From Gordionus sp. m RMFG-2023 (Eukaryota > Nematomorpha > Gordioida > Chordodea > Parachordodidae), in NCBI RefSeq assembly GCF_954871325.1, contig NC_088777.1, positions 35,441,366 through 35,505,365 of the forward strand: 64,000 nucleotides of DNA, written 5' to 3'. Below are positions 26,076-37,400 of the stretch, one piece after another. Under the pieces are notes generated by a model. The model saw only the letters and a program-made list of their open reading frames with translations, did no database searches and had not been told where the DNA came from. Within the stretch, counting starts at the first letter, position 1, and every line of letters begins with the position of its first letter. The translations under genes and the position numbers were made by a program.

Positions 26076-27080
26076 ACATTAAAATATTATCCTCAAAAAG
26101 ATCATATAAAATCATCAAAAAAGTTTCATAAAATTTACTGCATTTAATAAAAAATAGATAATTTTAAAAAAATGATAAAAAAATGATAAAAGATTTCACC
26201 TAAAAGATTGTTTATTTATCTAATAAAATTTACAATATAATTCCTCAATAAAAGATGTATTTATAAAGAAGATTGTAAATCACTAATAAATTATATTAAA
26301 AAGAATATTACAATTTTACAATATAGCAGCATATTATTTTTTTTATTAAAATAACATCAAATAAATAAATTTATTTTCATTTCAAAATATAATAATATAA
26401 ATAAAAAATATTAAATCATATCATGTTTATTTGTTGATAATAATAAAATATTTACATTAAATATAAATAAAATAAATTATTTTACTAAAATAAATAAATA
26501 ATAATTAATACTAAGCATCGATGCAGAATTTTGACTAATTTTATTTTAGCAGATTTATATAGGCTTAACCGATTTTTAGGCTTAACCTAATTAGGCTTAG
26601 CCGATTTTTAGTTTTAGCCGATTATTAGGCTTACCTAATTAGGCTTAGCCGATTTTTAGGCTTAGCCTTATTAGGCTTAGGCGTAGTTTTTAGCCGATTA
26701 CGCAACACTACTCTGAACCCTTCACTTTTTAAAAGGGTCCGGGTTCAGCCAAAATACGAGGGGGATTCTGGTTCACATCCCTGCAATATACAACTGGAAA
26801 TATATATTTTTTGCAATATATCCCAATTTTTATATAACTTCTTAAATATATCTATTTGATAAGATCTTTGATATAACTATTAAAAAATTTATATATAACT
26901 TCCAAAGAAATAATTTCGCCTCAAATTCTCAAAATAAATTTCATCTCTATTTTTTGTTCATTTTAGAAGGCCCCTGCCTATTTTTTTATAGTATTAGCAT
27001 GCTCCCGCCGCAATTTCTAGGACTACAACACTGATTATTTATAATAAATAACAAATCAAATATTTTTCATATAAAATAGG

Positions 27081-27573
27081 GACTATATCGAAAATAAAGA
27101 AGCAGAAATATCATCCGAATCCACGTGAATCATGTATAAATTTGCTTGTGAATAAGATAATTTTTGTATACATATAATTTATATTTTTAACTAATGCTTA
27201 ACAAAGATTATAATAGTGTATATATTAGTAGGTGAAAATGATTGTATGAATTCATATTTTGTAAATATACGCGGAAATAAATTAAATTTTTAATATATCT
27301 TTTGATCTTAAGGTCATAGGATAACAACCCATGTTTATTAGCCTATGTTCTAGCAAATAACTAAAAGTGCATATCTTTTCAATTTAAAAAAAAGTAAAGT
27401 ATAGCTAGTGGGTAAAGCAAATTAAATGCGAAATTAAACATATCATTTTCATTTCACAACAAACTATTTTAGATCGAAAAAATTAGATAAAATAAATGTA
27501 CACAATTTTATTGCCAAGACGTAGCCTTATAGTTAGCTTAATTACCAGAATAAATGAGATATAAAGCCAATAT
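27081..27573. repeat. Direct duplication, right copy
   Basis: This aligns with 17096-17593 over its full length in the same orientation and lies about 0.8 kb beyond the 3' end of the PDI coding region. It has no open frame. It may be a duplicated non-coding segment or part of an old repeat. Confidence 0.7.
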
Positions 27574-28351
27574 TCACATCTTACATGACCAAAAAATAAC
27601 CAAACTTTAATTTCGATAAATTTTAAAAAAATCGTTAAATAAAATTTTATTAAATTTCTTTTGTATCATATAAAATTCAAATTAATAATTTAAATTTATT
27701 TATATTATTGAACTTAAAAATATAATGCAAATTTTGTTGAAAATAAAAATTATTACAAAATATGGTTTTATTTGCTGCCACATTTGTTTGAATGTGCAAA
27801 AAATATTTATGGGAATTAAACGATATCAAAAGAAAATTACATATTCATGATTAAACTTATTATAAAATTAAGAATAATCTTGTCGATATACATTTTACAT
27901 TATAGATATCAATTATGTAATAAGAGAAAATACAAATTTATATAATATTTTTATTCCGGGTAAAATAGTATAATGGTATTTTGAATTCTGAAACGACCGT
28001 TAAAATAGTACTTTTGGGTTGAAATAAAGCTATCTCAGGGTAAAATTTGTAATTATAAGTACATCATTCAGCATATATTCCGTATGTGTATAAAAAAGGG
28101 ATTATAAAAGATATACATTATAACGTATATAAATTGTACCAAATATATTGGTAAAAATATAAAAATTATTCATAAAGGAAAGTAAAGAAAAATATGTATA
28201 CACTATTCTATGATAAGAAACCTATAAAATATATAATAGTTGACATACATGCTGGATATATTTAAAAAAATGAAATATTAACTAATATTAGTTTGCAAGA
28301 TAGAGTTCACAAAATTTATCTAGGGGATCGAATGGTGAAGATAGTTCTAAT
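27574..28351. other. 3' flank of the PDI gene
   Basis: AT-rich sequence downstream (minus-strand sense) of the PDI stop codon; it should hold the 3' UTR. I do not see a convincing AATAAA close to the stop on the minus strand. Confidence 0.4.
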
Positions 28352-28441
28352 TTAAAGTTCGGTATGTTCTGGATGTTCGCTAGCAGCTTCGTCTTCATCA
28401 TCAAATGGTTCTGTCTCTTCGCCTTCTTCTTCTTCGTCCTT
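28352..28441 (-). CDS. P4HB: PDI exon 11: acidic tail and HTEL
   Basis: The last 29 codons begin KDEEEEGEE and end PEHTEL then TAA. Acidic tails bind calcium in the family. HTEL is a known KDEL-type retrieval variant, so ER retention is expected. Confidence 0.9.
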   Translation of the reverse strand, partial: KDEEEEGEETEPFDDEDEAASEHPEHTEL

Positions 28442-31400
28442 CTGTAGTAAAATAAATAAAAAATAGGTCAATAATTTGATGTTTTCCATAAAAAAATATT
28501 ATATTAGTGCATTTCCTTGACTTCATTAATGAAATTTAAATCCTTATTAAAAATTTGCCCACATCCATTAATTCTTTTCTTTCGATGATTCTTCGATATA
28601 CCCTGATTTCTAGAAATAATTTAAAAATTGAGTTTTACACTTATTCTGGAGCAAAAGAATATATATTTCAATTGTCCAAGATACAAGAGAAAAATCGAGT
28701 ATATGATCATACCCCGTCAGAGGCTCCTTCTACACCTCCACTTTCAACAAATTTCTTGAGTCCCTCTAGAGTTCTTTCACCACCGAAATCAATTACCTTT
28801 CATTTAAGAAAATCAATATATAGTTCCAAAAATATCATTTGAATCTATATTAAAAGAAAACCGGTAATATATGTAATTCATCAAGTGGCTTCTAACCCTT
28901 CCTAGCCACTTACGATTTAACCCCCCCCCCCCTCCTCCAATATTTTTAACATCCCACCCTGTTTACCAATAAAAATAAAAACCTATCAAGGTGTTGTAAT
29001 TAATTTTTCTTTCCTTCTTCTTTTCCACTCAGTTTCACTCCTTAATCTTAATATATTTTATAAATACATTTTTGTTTATTACAAATTCTAAGTAAATTTA
29101 CGATCTCATTCATGCTATTTCCGAAAATTTAAATGGCAGATTGTAAAAGAATTTAAATTACAGTTTTCTCAGTCTGTCCATCTTTGAGAGCGAGGTATAA
29201 TTTGATTGTAGGAAAACTTTTAATAGCCAACCCTTCAATCTCATTAGCCGGCGAGTCTAGTTTTGCGATCACAATATTACTAGAGGGTTTGTCGGCGAAA
29301 TATTGGCCTAATTCGTCATAAATGGGAACCAATTGCTTACAGTGACCACACCAGGTGGCATCTAACATCGATACATGATTATTTTTAATTATAAATTAGC
29401 GAGTAAATATAGTCAGGAAAGAGAGTATATAGAAAAAGAACAAAACAATAACTAAACCAAATGTCACTCAATGGTTATGTTTAAAATATATAAAGAGATA
29501 AAGAAAAGTAATAAAATCTAAAAAAAAGTCACTTAATTAGGCTTGATGTAAAGATGGGCATCAGAAAATGAAGGGTAAAAACAAAAGTGAGGAAATAACA
29601 AAATACTGTATTTCAATTATTTTTAAAAAAATCGGTTCAAACAAAATTTTATTAAAGTAATTTCGAATACATTATACTTCTTTTAAAATAATTTTTATTT
29701 CCTAATTTTAGGAAAATTTGACACTTCTTTAAAAAAATAAATAAAATATTTATTTAAAATAAACTCACAAAATTCAACCAAGACCGTTTTACTTGGGTCG
29801 TAAGCCACGTCCCGGAAATTCGAACCTGCCAACACTTTCACGGGGTTTTTATCCCAATCTTCTGGCAAAGTTTCGGTCAATAAATGGGGCTAATTTTAAC
29901 ACGTTAAAATTAAAAAAAAGTCAAATTTTTTCTTAAATTGTAACCGAAATTGGTTTCCTTTTCTTTACCAACGATTAATTAATATCTTATATCTAAAGAT
30001 TTTCAAAAAAGAATTATATATAGAGGACAATATTTTTAAAAATGGTTCGTGTTCTGGGTAAGGTTGTTATTTTTTTAACATGTATTATTATTCCGTTTAA
30101 AGAGAACGCTAAAAATGTAAAATATCACTTAGAAATTAGACAAGTTAAGTAATTTATTACTAATCCATGCGAGTTATGAATTAATTAACTTTTCAACTAA
30201 ACCTCAATCAACTACTCTGGGTGTTTAATTTTTCTCTCGAGTGTAGAAGCAATCTAATTTACAAAGCATTACATCCTTATTATCTGGGATTTAGACTGTG
30301 CCTTTACCTTATTCATTTTTTTACCTTTAGTTTCCCATCCAAAAATGCGGTCACAAATTCGTTTATGCCATTTACGCCCAATATAACAGTTTTATCCTTA
30401 GGATCACTGGCGGGGAGGGGTTTGTATTTTTTCATGTCACCGGCCAGATTTATAATCCTTAGAGTTGGTAGTTCTTCCGATTTGATCCCAAAAAATTCCA
30501 ATATTCTTTCGTTAACATCTACGCTGGAATCAATGTAAACAAATAGTATCTGGGAGATATAAAAAAGTTCAAAAAGAAAATTTCATTAAAAATTGAAAAT
30601 TCATTTAAATATTCAACAATTTATTTAATACAAGAATAAAATGTTTCAAAAAATTTGGAAATTTATAGCTAAGAAACTATAGACAACTGATTCTAAAATG
30701 CAAATTCTTATTTTGTATAAAACCATGGTGTTTATTGGTTATTTCCCCCAAAAATATATGTGTTGAACATATAAATATTTAAAATAAAATGGCCTGATTC
30801 TTAGTTTCAATAAGAGATTTTAAAATAAATAAATTTACCCTAGTTTAAAAATATAATTTAATCAGCGTTTATAGAATATCATTATTTATTATAATTGATA
30901 AGTGCAAAGCTAACTTTTCCTCTATTGTTCTTAGCCGATTCGTTGAAAATTTTCATATTGTTATCGTGTTGGGGTGCGCTTTTATGTTCGAATAACAAAA
31001 TGTGTTTTTGATGTTCCTCGGTGAATATTTTGTTGGCGTTCTGTTGTATAAATCACATTCCAATAATTTAACAATAAAATTTTTTAAATTTTAAAATGAA
31101 AACTAGAGTTGGGAACCAATAGTAAAAACCCAATATTAACAAAATATTGTGTTGGTATTGGTATTGGGTCTAAAATATTGGTATTGGTTTAAACAATATT
31201 TTCTATTTCTTGTATTGGTATTGCTATTGGTTTATATTGGTAACTATTGGTTTATATTGGTATTGGTTTAAATTAAAATTACTAATTAAAAGAATAGAAA
31301 TAGTGATTATAAAACCCTTAATTTCTAATTTTAAATAAACATGGGGAAAAAATCATGATACCGCTAAGAACCAACTCTCAAAATTTTACTGAATTCAAAT

Positions 31401-34400
31401 TCTTTTTTTAAACTAGGAATTTATTAGGTGATGTGAATATAAAAAAATTTGATTTAATCATGTATTTTTTGTATCAACAATAATAAACGTATTGATTTTG
31501 AACCATTTTATTTATCACAAAGAACATAGCTAAATAAGTAAACTAAAAATGTAACATAACTGTCTATTTATACAAAATATAATGCAAAATAATGATATAA
31601 TTTTAATATAAGAAGAGGAAATAATTTTATGTATTTAAGAAGAATCTTGCATGCGCATCCATTTTTAGGCACAGGCAAGCTTGTATAGTATGCTCATCTA
31701 GTGAACAACGTTGGTCTGTTATAACATACCGTCCTTCTGAAAAAGCCCTTTCAGAGCTAGATGAGGGTGGCCGGAATTGCTAGATAATCTCTGGCAATTT
31801 TTGATAATACTGGATATCTATTTTTATTTAATTTCCACCAATCTAATGGATTTGTATCATTGGAAATTGTGGTTTCATCTACGAATTTACTTATTTCTAA
31901 GTTGTTATTATTATGAGGTTTCACCTGATAAATTTTGTCATAAAAGGATAATTTTTTGTTATTTTGTGCTTCATTTGTAAGTTCCGCTGAATTGTTATTA
32001 TTTATTTTATAAATATTGTTAAGATATCCAATAAGAGTTTCCATATTATTATGCTTTAATAAATGACTTGATAGTTTCTTGGGTCAATCATTGTTGAAAT
32101 AATAAAGAGGTGTTTATTATAATTATAGTATTTATTAAGTTTTGTTAAGGCAGCTAAAGAAGCTGTTTTTAAAATAGCATTAGGATTATTATTATAACTC
32201 TCCACATGCTCAAAAATACTGGAATATAAAGGAATAATTGTTGAAATTGTTGGAGTATTAGCACATGAGGCCATCTCTGTAGAAAAATTAAATGGTTCCA
32301 GAAATTCTCCGTATATTTCTATATTATTCCAGGCTAAGGCACTAATATAATTTTCTTGATTGGTATTTTGTAAATGATTGGTATATGTTGTCAAATAGGG
32401 TTTGAGCAATATTGCTCTTTCAAGCATTTGGTATGTTGAATTCCGACGTGTTGGTATATCCAAAATTGGGTGGGGAAATTTTAAGTGTGGATTTTTTTAA
32501 GATATATTTTTTCGAGTTTATTAAATTTAGATATAGAAAGTTTAAAAATTTTAAAAATTTTTTTATTTTTTTTAAAGTTGTATTTAAGGGTTCCAATGCA
32601 GCCATGACAGCCAAATGCATAATATGGCAAAAGCATTTGCACACATTATCAAAATTATCTTTTTGTTTTAAAATTTTTAGAAATGCTAAATTATTACTTG
32701 CATTGTCTATAATGTAATGCAAAAAAAATCAATTTCAAATTTTACTTTTAATACAGAATTAAAAATATTAATAGAATTATGTGCTGATTTAAAAGGAATA
32801 AAATTATAAATGATTATTTAATTTAAAATCATTATCAATATAATGAATTGTTATGCCCATAAAGGGTATTTTATTTGGAGAGGACCAAATGTCAATTGTT
32901 AAGGAAAATTTAGATGTAATGTTAGAAAGTACAGATTTTAAATTGATAAAAGAACTATGATAATGTTTCATAATTTCTATTTTTAGTGTTTTTCTAGAAA
33001 CTAATGTTAGTAAAGGGTTACAAATATGCTATTAAATTTTTAAAAGTGATATCCTTAACTATTGAAAAGGCTAAATTATTTTGAATGAAAAAGTTTATAA
33101 TTAAATTATTTAAATTAGCTTTATTATTTATATTATTAAGTAAAAATGATTTTATTGTCTTAATTTTTTTACTGCCAATATTTATTTGCTCACATTTCTT
33201 AAATAATGTTGGGTGGATGGATTTAAGATGTGTCCATAATCCTGAGGTTCCAAAATTGGGAACATTTATTACAAATTGCCTTTTTTTATTATCACAAGTA
33301 GTACAAAATTCCCAGATTTTTGCTGAATTTCGTCTTTTATTAGATATTGATAATTCTTCTTGTTCCTTATCGCTATTATTATTAGTACCAACAGCATCTA
33401 TATTTATTAACTCTATTTGGTCTTCATTTATTATTATTAGTGTTGTTAAACCGCTCGTTTTGAGCCGATTTTTAAAAACGGCTAACTCAATATTTTATTC
33501 AGAAAAGTATTACTCAAACCTGAAGATTTTACTCATAATAGGAACAAAGGTCTAGACATATATTAACAAAATCTCGAGGCTTAGGCAATATTTTTCTGGC
33601 TAAAATATTGAGTTACCCGTTTTTTAAAATCGGCTCAAAACGAGCCGTTTAACAACACTAATTATTATATCCTAAATAAATAGATAAAATTGATAGATAT
33701 CATGTAAAAAATTTACTTCCACAATAAAAATAAACTATAATTATAAATAACAGAAATATTGATATCACAGTAGTATTTGGAAGAAATAACAGATGTAATC
33801 AGTTTTTGCAATGAAAGTAAAAAAAATACCACGATAAACCCAAATAATTATGTTATTTTTAATATTGGTATTTTATTGGTTAAAATTGTATTTAAACAAT
33901 ATATCAAATAGACAATATATTTAGGTAATTGGTATTGGTTGTAAAAGCAATACCAATATTTAAATATATATTGGTTTATATTGGTATTGGTATTGTAAAC
34001 CAATATTATATTGGTATTGGTCCCACCCCTAATGAAAACTAATATTTGAACATTAAAAAAAGAAGTTATAAAAATTAGATTGAAATCACTTCGTTCCTTT
34101 GCATTTCTCTTTTTAAATTTACTAGCCTTTCAATGATTCTTTCAACTAAAAATTCCTTTAAATGTTAAATTTAATCATGTATGAAAAATAAAACCAATTG
34201 AATATAAAATTTATTTGTAGTGAAAAATATCATACTTGTTCAGTAAATTCGGAAACTAAAGGCATACGATTGCTTTTGACGAAAAAGGCTATATCATCAT
34301 CATCAAATTTGTCGTAATGATGAACAGACCCTTCGTCAAACTGAAATAAAAATAATTATATTATTTGAATGACTTATTTGGAATTAAATTTATTTTTGTG

Positions 34401-37400
34401 AGCTAAATTTAAAAAAAAAACTCGCATTTTGGTCATAACTCTCATAAAATTGATGATTTAAAAATTGATGATTTAAAAATTGATCATTGATTACACAGCA
34501 GTAAAACATTTCCGCATAAAATAATCGGAAAAAAGCTGTTTTAGTTGTTCAATAATTAATATAAAATCAAAATTAATGCTCCAAAAAATATTTTCGAATA
34601 ATGAATAAATAGTTTTGCGGCAAAGAGAATAAATTACCTTCTTAAATAAAATCAATCCGTTATCATGTTTATTAGTATCCATTTTATAATGTTTAGCTAT
34701 CGAGGCATCGTGGGTAGCAACAAAGGGAGTATCTTCCAAAATAGCAGCCACTTGTTTGAATTCTGTGAATTGGAAACCCTCAGGGTCCTGTTAGCACATG
34801 TGAAAAAAGAATATTTTATATTTCATCTTTATTTACTATAATGCATGTGCACCATTTCAAGCTATATAAATGAATGTCAGCTTTTACATATTAGTTTAAT
34901 ATATAAAATTAGGAGTGTACCGAAAATAAACTATATCAAAATAAAATATATTTAAAAAAAGAAATAAAAATAAGAATTTTTTTTTTAAAAAAAAATGCGA
35001 GGTGATGGCTCTATGGATTAATATAGTATTACCTACATATTAGTGTAGTTAAATGGCTCGTTTTAAGCCGATTTTTAAAAACCGCTAACTCAATATTTTA
35101 GCCAGAAAAATATTGCCTAAGCCTTGAGATTTCGATAATATATGTAAAGACCTTTGTTCCTTCTATGAGCAAAATCTTCAGGCTTGCGTAATATTTTTCT
35201 GGATGAAGTATTGAGCTAGCCGTTTTTAAAAATCAGCTCCAAACGAGCCGTTTAACAACACTACTCAGTGGCCCCTACACTTTCTGAGTGATGGGAGCAG
35301 GATACCTCCCACCCTTTCGAAAAAATGGTTAATTATTTTTTTGACACCCATAAATTTCAAAAATAATTTTTATTGCATCAATCTTTAATATATAATATAA
35401 ATAAAATGTAAAATAATATATACTTTATAAATATTATTTTTTAATGAATAATTTAGACAAATTAGAGGAATAGAAAGCGAAGAATTTATAATTATCAATA
35501 TTTAATTGTTTAAATAAATTTTTCCCCATTGATAAAATGGTTAAATTATTAAGAAATGGATCTTTCATGGTATTACGAAGGTCTTGTTTTAATTAATTTA
35601 ATTTTACTCATGACCCTTTCGGCAGTACATGAGGTAGTAGGAATGGTTAATAAATATTTGTATAAAATTGTTAAATTAGGGAAAGCAGAAAAATTTTAAA
35701 GTAAACGATAAGGTAGAATAAACGAATAGTTTTTCCAATCTGAATTATATGTCTCAGAATTATCAACATCAGAAGAAGCTAAATAATGTATTAGTAAAAA
35801 TATTTTAATTTAATAAATTTACAATTCTCAGAATCTTACAAATCTTTAGATTCTTTACTCTGGTCACGTGTAATAATTACACCCCCCCCCCCGTTAGCCA
35901 TCTTATTATAAGATAAGTATAAACACTAGTGGATATTTAATAAAAAAATTACTTTGATATTCGTCCAATTTTGAGAAATATTCTTAAAAGCTACTATTTC
36001 AAAGCTTTTCTTTATATCGTTAAAATTGGGCCCATTATGTCTTTTTCTAATGTAGTCTGTCATTTATCCATCTCTTATATTATGCCATGTGCAATTATTA
36101 ATTAAGCATTTGTATTTTTTTAATATTTTTGGGCATATTTTAAAATTGGGAAAAAATTTTTATGACAACAAATCTAGGAATACAACCTAATTTGCTAAAC
36201 ATCGACCAAAGTTTATTAAAATGTAATAATAAGACGTCCCACTTATCATTTAATATGTATTAACGGAATCACGAGGTCGAATCCGATATCATAAACCTGA
36301 ATTTGGTTATGGGTGGGTGTAGTAAAACAATTAAAGAATTTTTTAAAAAAGTACCCCCACTCAAATTTTTAGAAGCAGTTGCTTCGGGCCCCCATTGTTG
36401 TAGGGGCCACTGACTACTACATATAACAATTGTAATCCATTGCCATAGGTAAAAATCTCATAGGTACAATTTTTTGCCTAGTATTTTGAAGAAATCCTGG
36501 GCCCTAGATCCGAAAACATCGATTGTGTTGAAAACAATGGGAAATAAATATTTATTAATTTCCATTCTAGCCCTAGAATTGGAGATTGCAAAATGGAAGC
36601 ATTTGTAATCACAGATTAGGGAGATTCCTTTACTACATTGAACTAGTGTCATTCAATCAGGTCTAATATTATATAATTAAGTCTTAAGGGTTCCAACGTA
36701 AAATTGGCTGAGCGGAGAGCTCTAGCAAAAATTGAATCTACTGCTTGATGGCAACCTATTGAGAAAAGGCAATAAAGTGGATGATGGCCGCTGTCAATTA
36801 GGGTGCAGAGCTTTCTAGATGATGGTGTGATGATGTAAGTCTAAATGAAGGCCTATTCCTATGCACTACGTGTTTGAGATCTCTCAGACTCAGTAAGAAT
36901 TTTTTTTTTAATTTTTTCGCTTTCTTGAAAACTCATACTTTTCCTAAAGCAATATTTTTTTTCAAAATATTTAGGCGCGGATAAGACCTTACTTTAGGTC
37001 TGGCTATTTCTAAAATAAAAGTATGAATGGGATCGGACAAAAAAATTTCGAATAACCATTTTTTCTATCTAAGTTGTGGAGCTTGACTATTTATGTTTCC
37101 TTGATTAAGTCTTTTAAGACTAGAAATATGTCATTGTCAATTGTAATATCGAAACGTTAAATAAAAATTAATTTATAATAAATAATGGAAGTGTTAGGTG
37201 CTGATTATTTTTTGAATTGATTGAACAAATAAAATTTTACACAAAGAAAAATATTATAATAGTAAAAATTAGTTATTTTTCAACGTTGTACAAGTTTGAT
37301 ATAAGCATTTTAATAATTAAATATATATTAGGAAATTAATATTTAAATTTAACAATCTAAGCATTTTCCAATACCTCAGATTTTAAATAGGTATAATTTA

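Larger units (their letters stand above)
22281..26710. mobile_element. Nested fold-back element with ~119-bp tandem units in inverted arms
   Basis: The terminal inverted repeat is TAGTGTTGCGTAATCGGCTA, perfect at both ends. The target duplication is CTCTGAAC at 22273-22280 and 26711-26718, exact, and it fits the hAT-type nTnnnnAn pattern. Each arm starts with an 17-18-bp GGCTAAGCCTAAAAAT array, then an AT-rich segment, then an array of ~119-bp units (left about 22870-24480, right about 24760-26070). A ~280-bp single-copy spacer (24481-24760) has no coding sequence. It is non-autonomous and was inserted into the hAT transposon after that element was in place. Confidence 0.9.
19121..26783 (-). 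mobile_element. hAT transposon with BED-finger transposase, split by a nested fold-back element
   Basis: The ends are CAGGGATGTGAAC and its complement. The flanks carry an exact 8-bp target duplication, CAATATAC, at 19113-19120 and 26784-26791, diagnostic of hAT-type insertion. The transposase relic is on the minus strand at 19267-21131. Bases 22281-26710 are a later insertion with its own duplication. Without that insert the element is about 3.2 kb, a normal hAT length. Subterminal sequence contains repeated GGGTCCGGGTTC-type motifs. A related, inverted, deleted copy begins at 63358. Confidence 0.9.
31104..34031 (-). mobile_element. hAT transposon in PDI intron 5, with nested MITE
   Basis: The ends are TAGAGTTGGGAACCAATA on the left and, complemented, TAGGGGTGGGACCAATACC on the right. 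An exact 8-bp target duplication, ATGAAAAC, lies at 31096-31103 and 34032-34039. Subterminal DNA on both sides is packed with TATTGG repeats. The decayed transposase reads on the minus strand, the same strand as PDI. A MITE at 33438-33660 interrupts it. Insertion lies only about 64 bp from the exon 6 acceptor. Confidence 0.9.

Noticed and set aside
28921-28932. Poly-C run, with similar poly-G or poly-C runs at 739, 12546 and 35880
   Set aside because: Isolated homopolymer runs with no associated gene or G-quadruplex pattern of separated runs.
33085-33555. 156-codon open frame on the plus strand
   Set aside because: It is the antisense shadow of the hAT BED-finger region and runs into a MITE.
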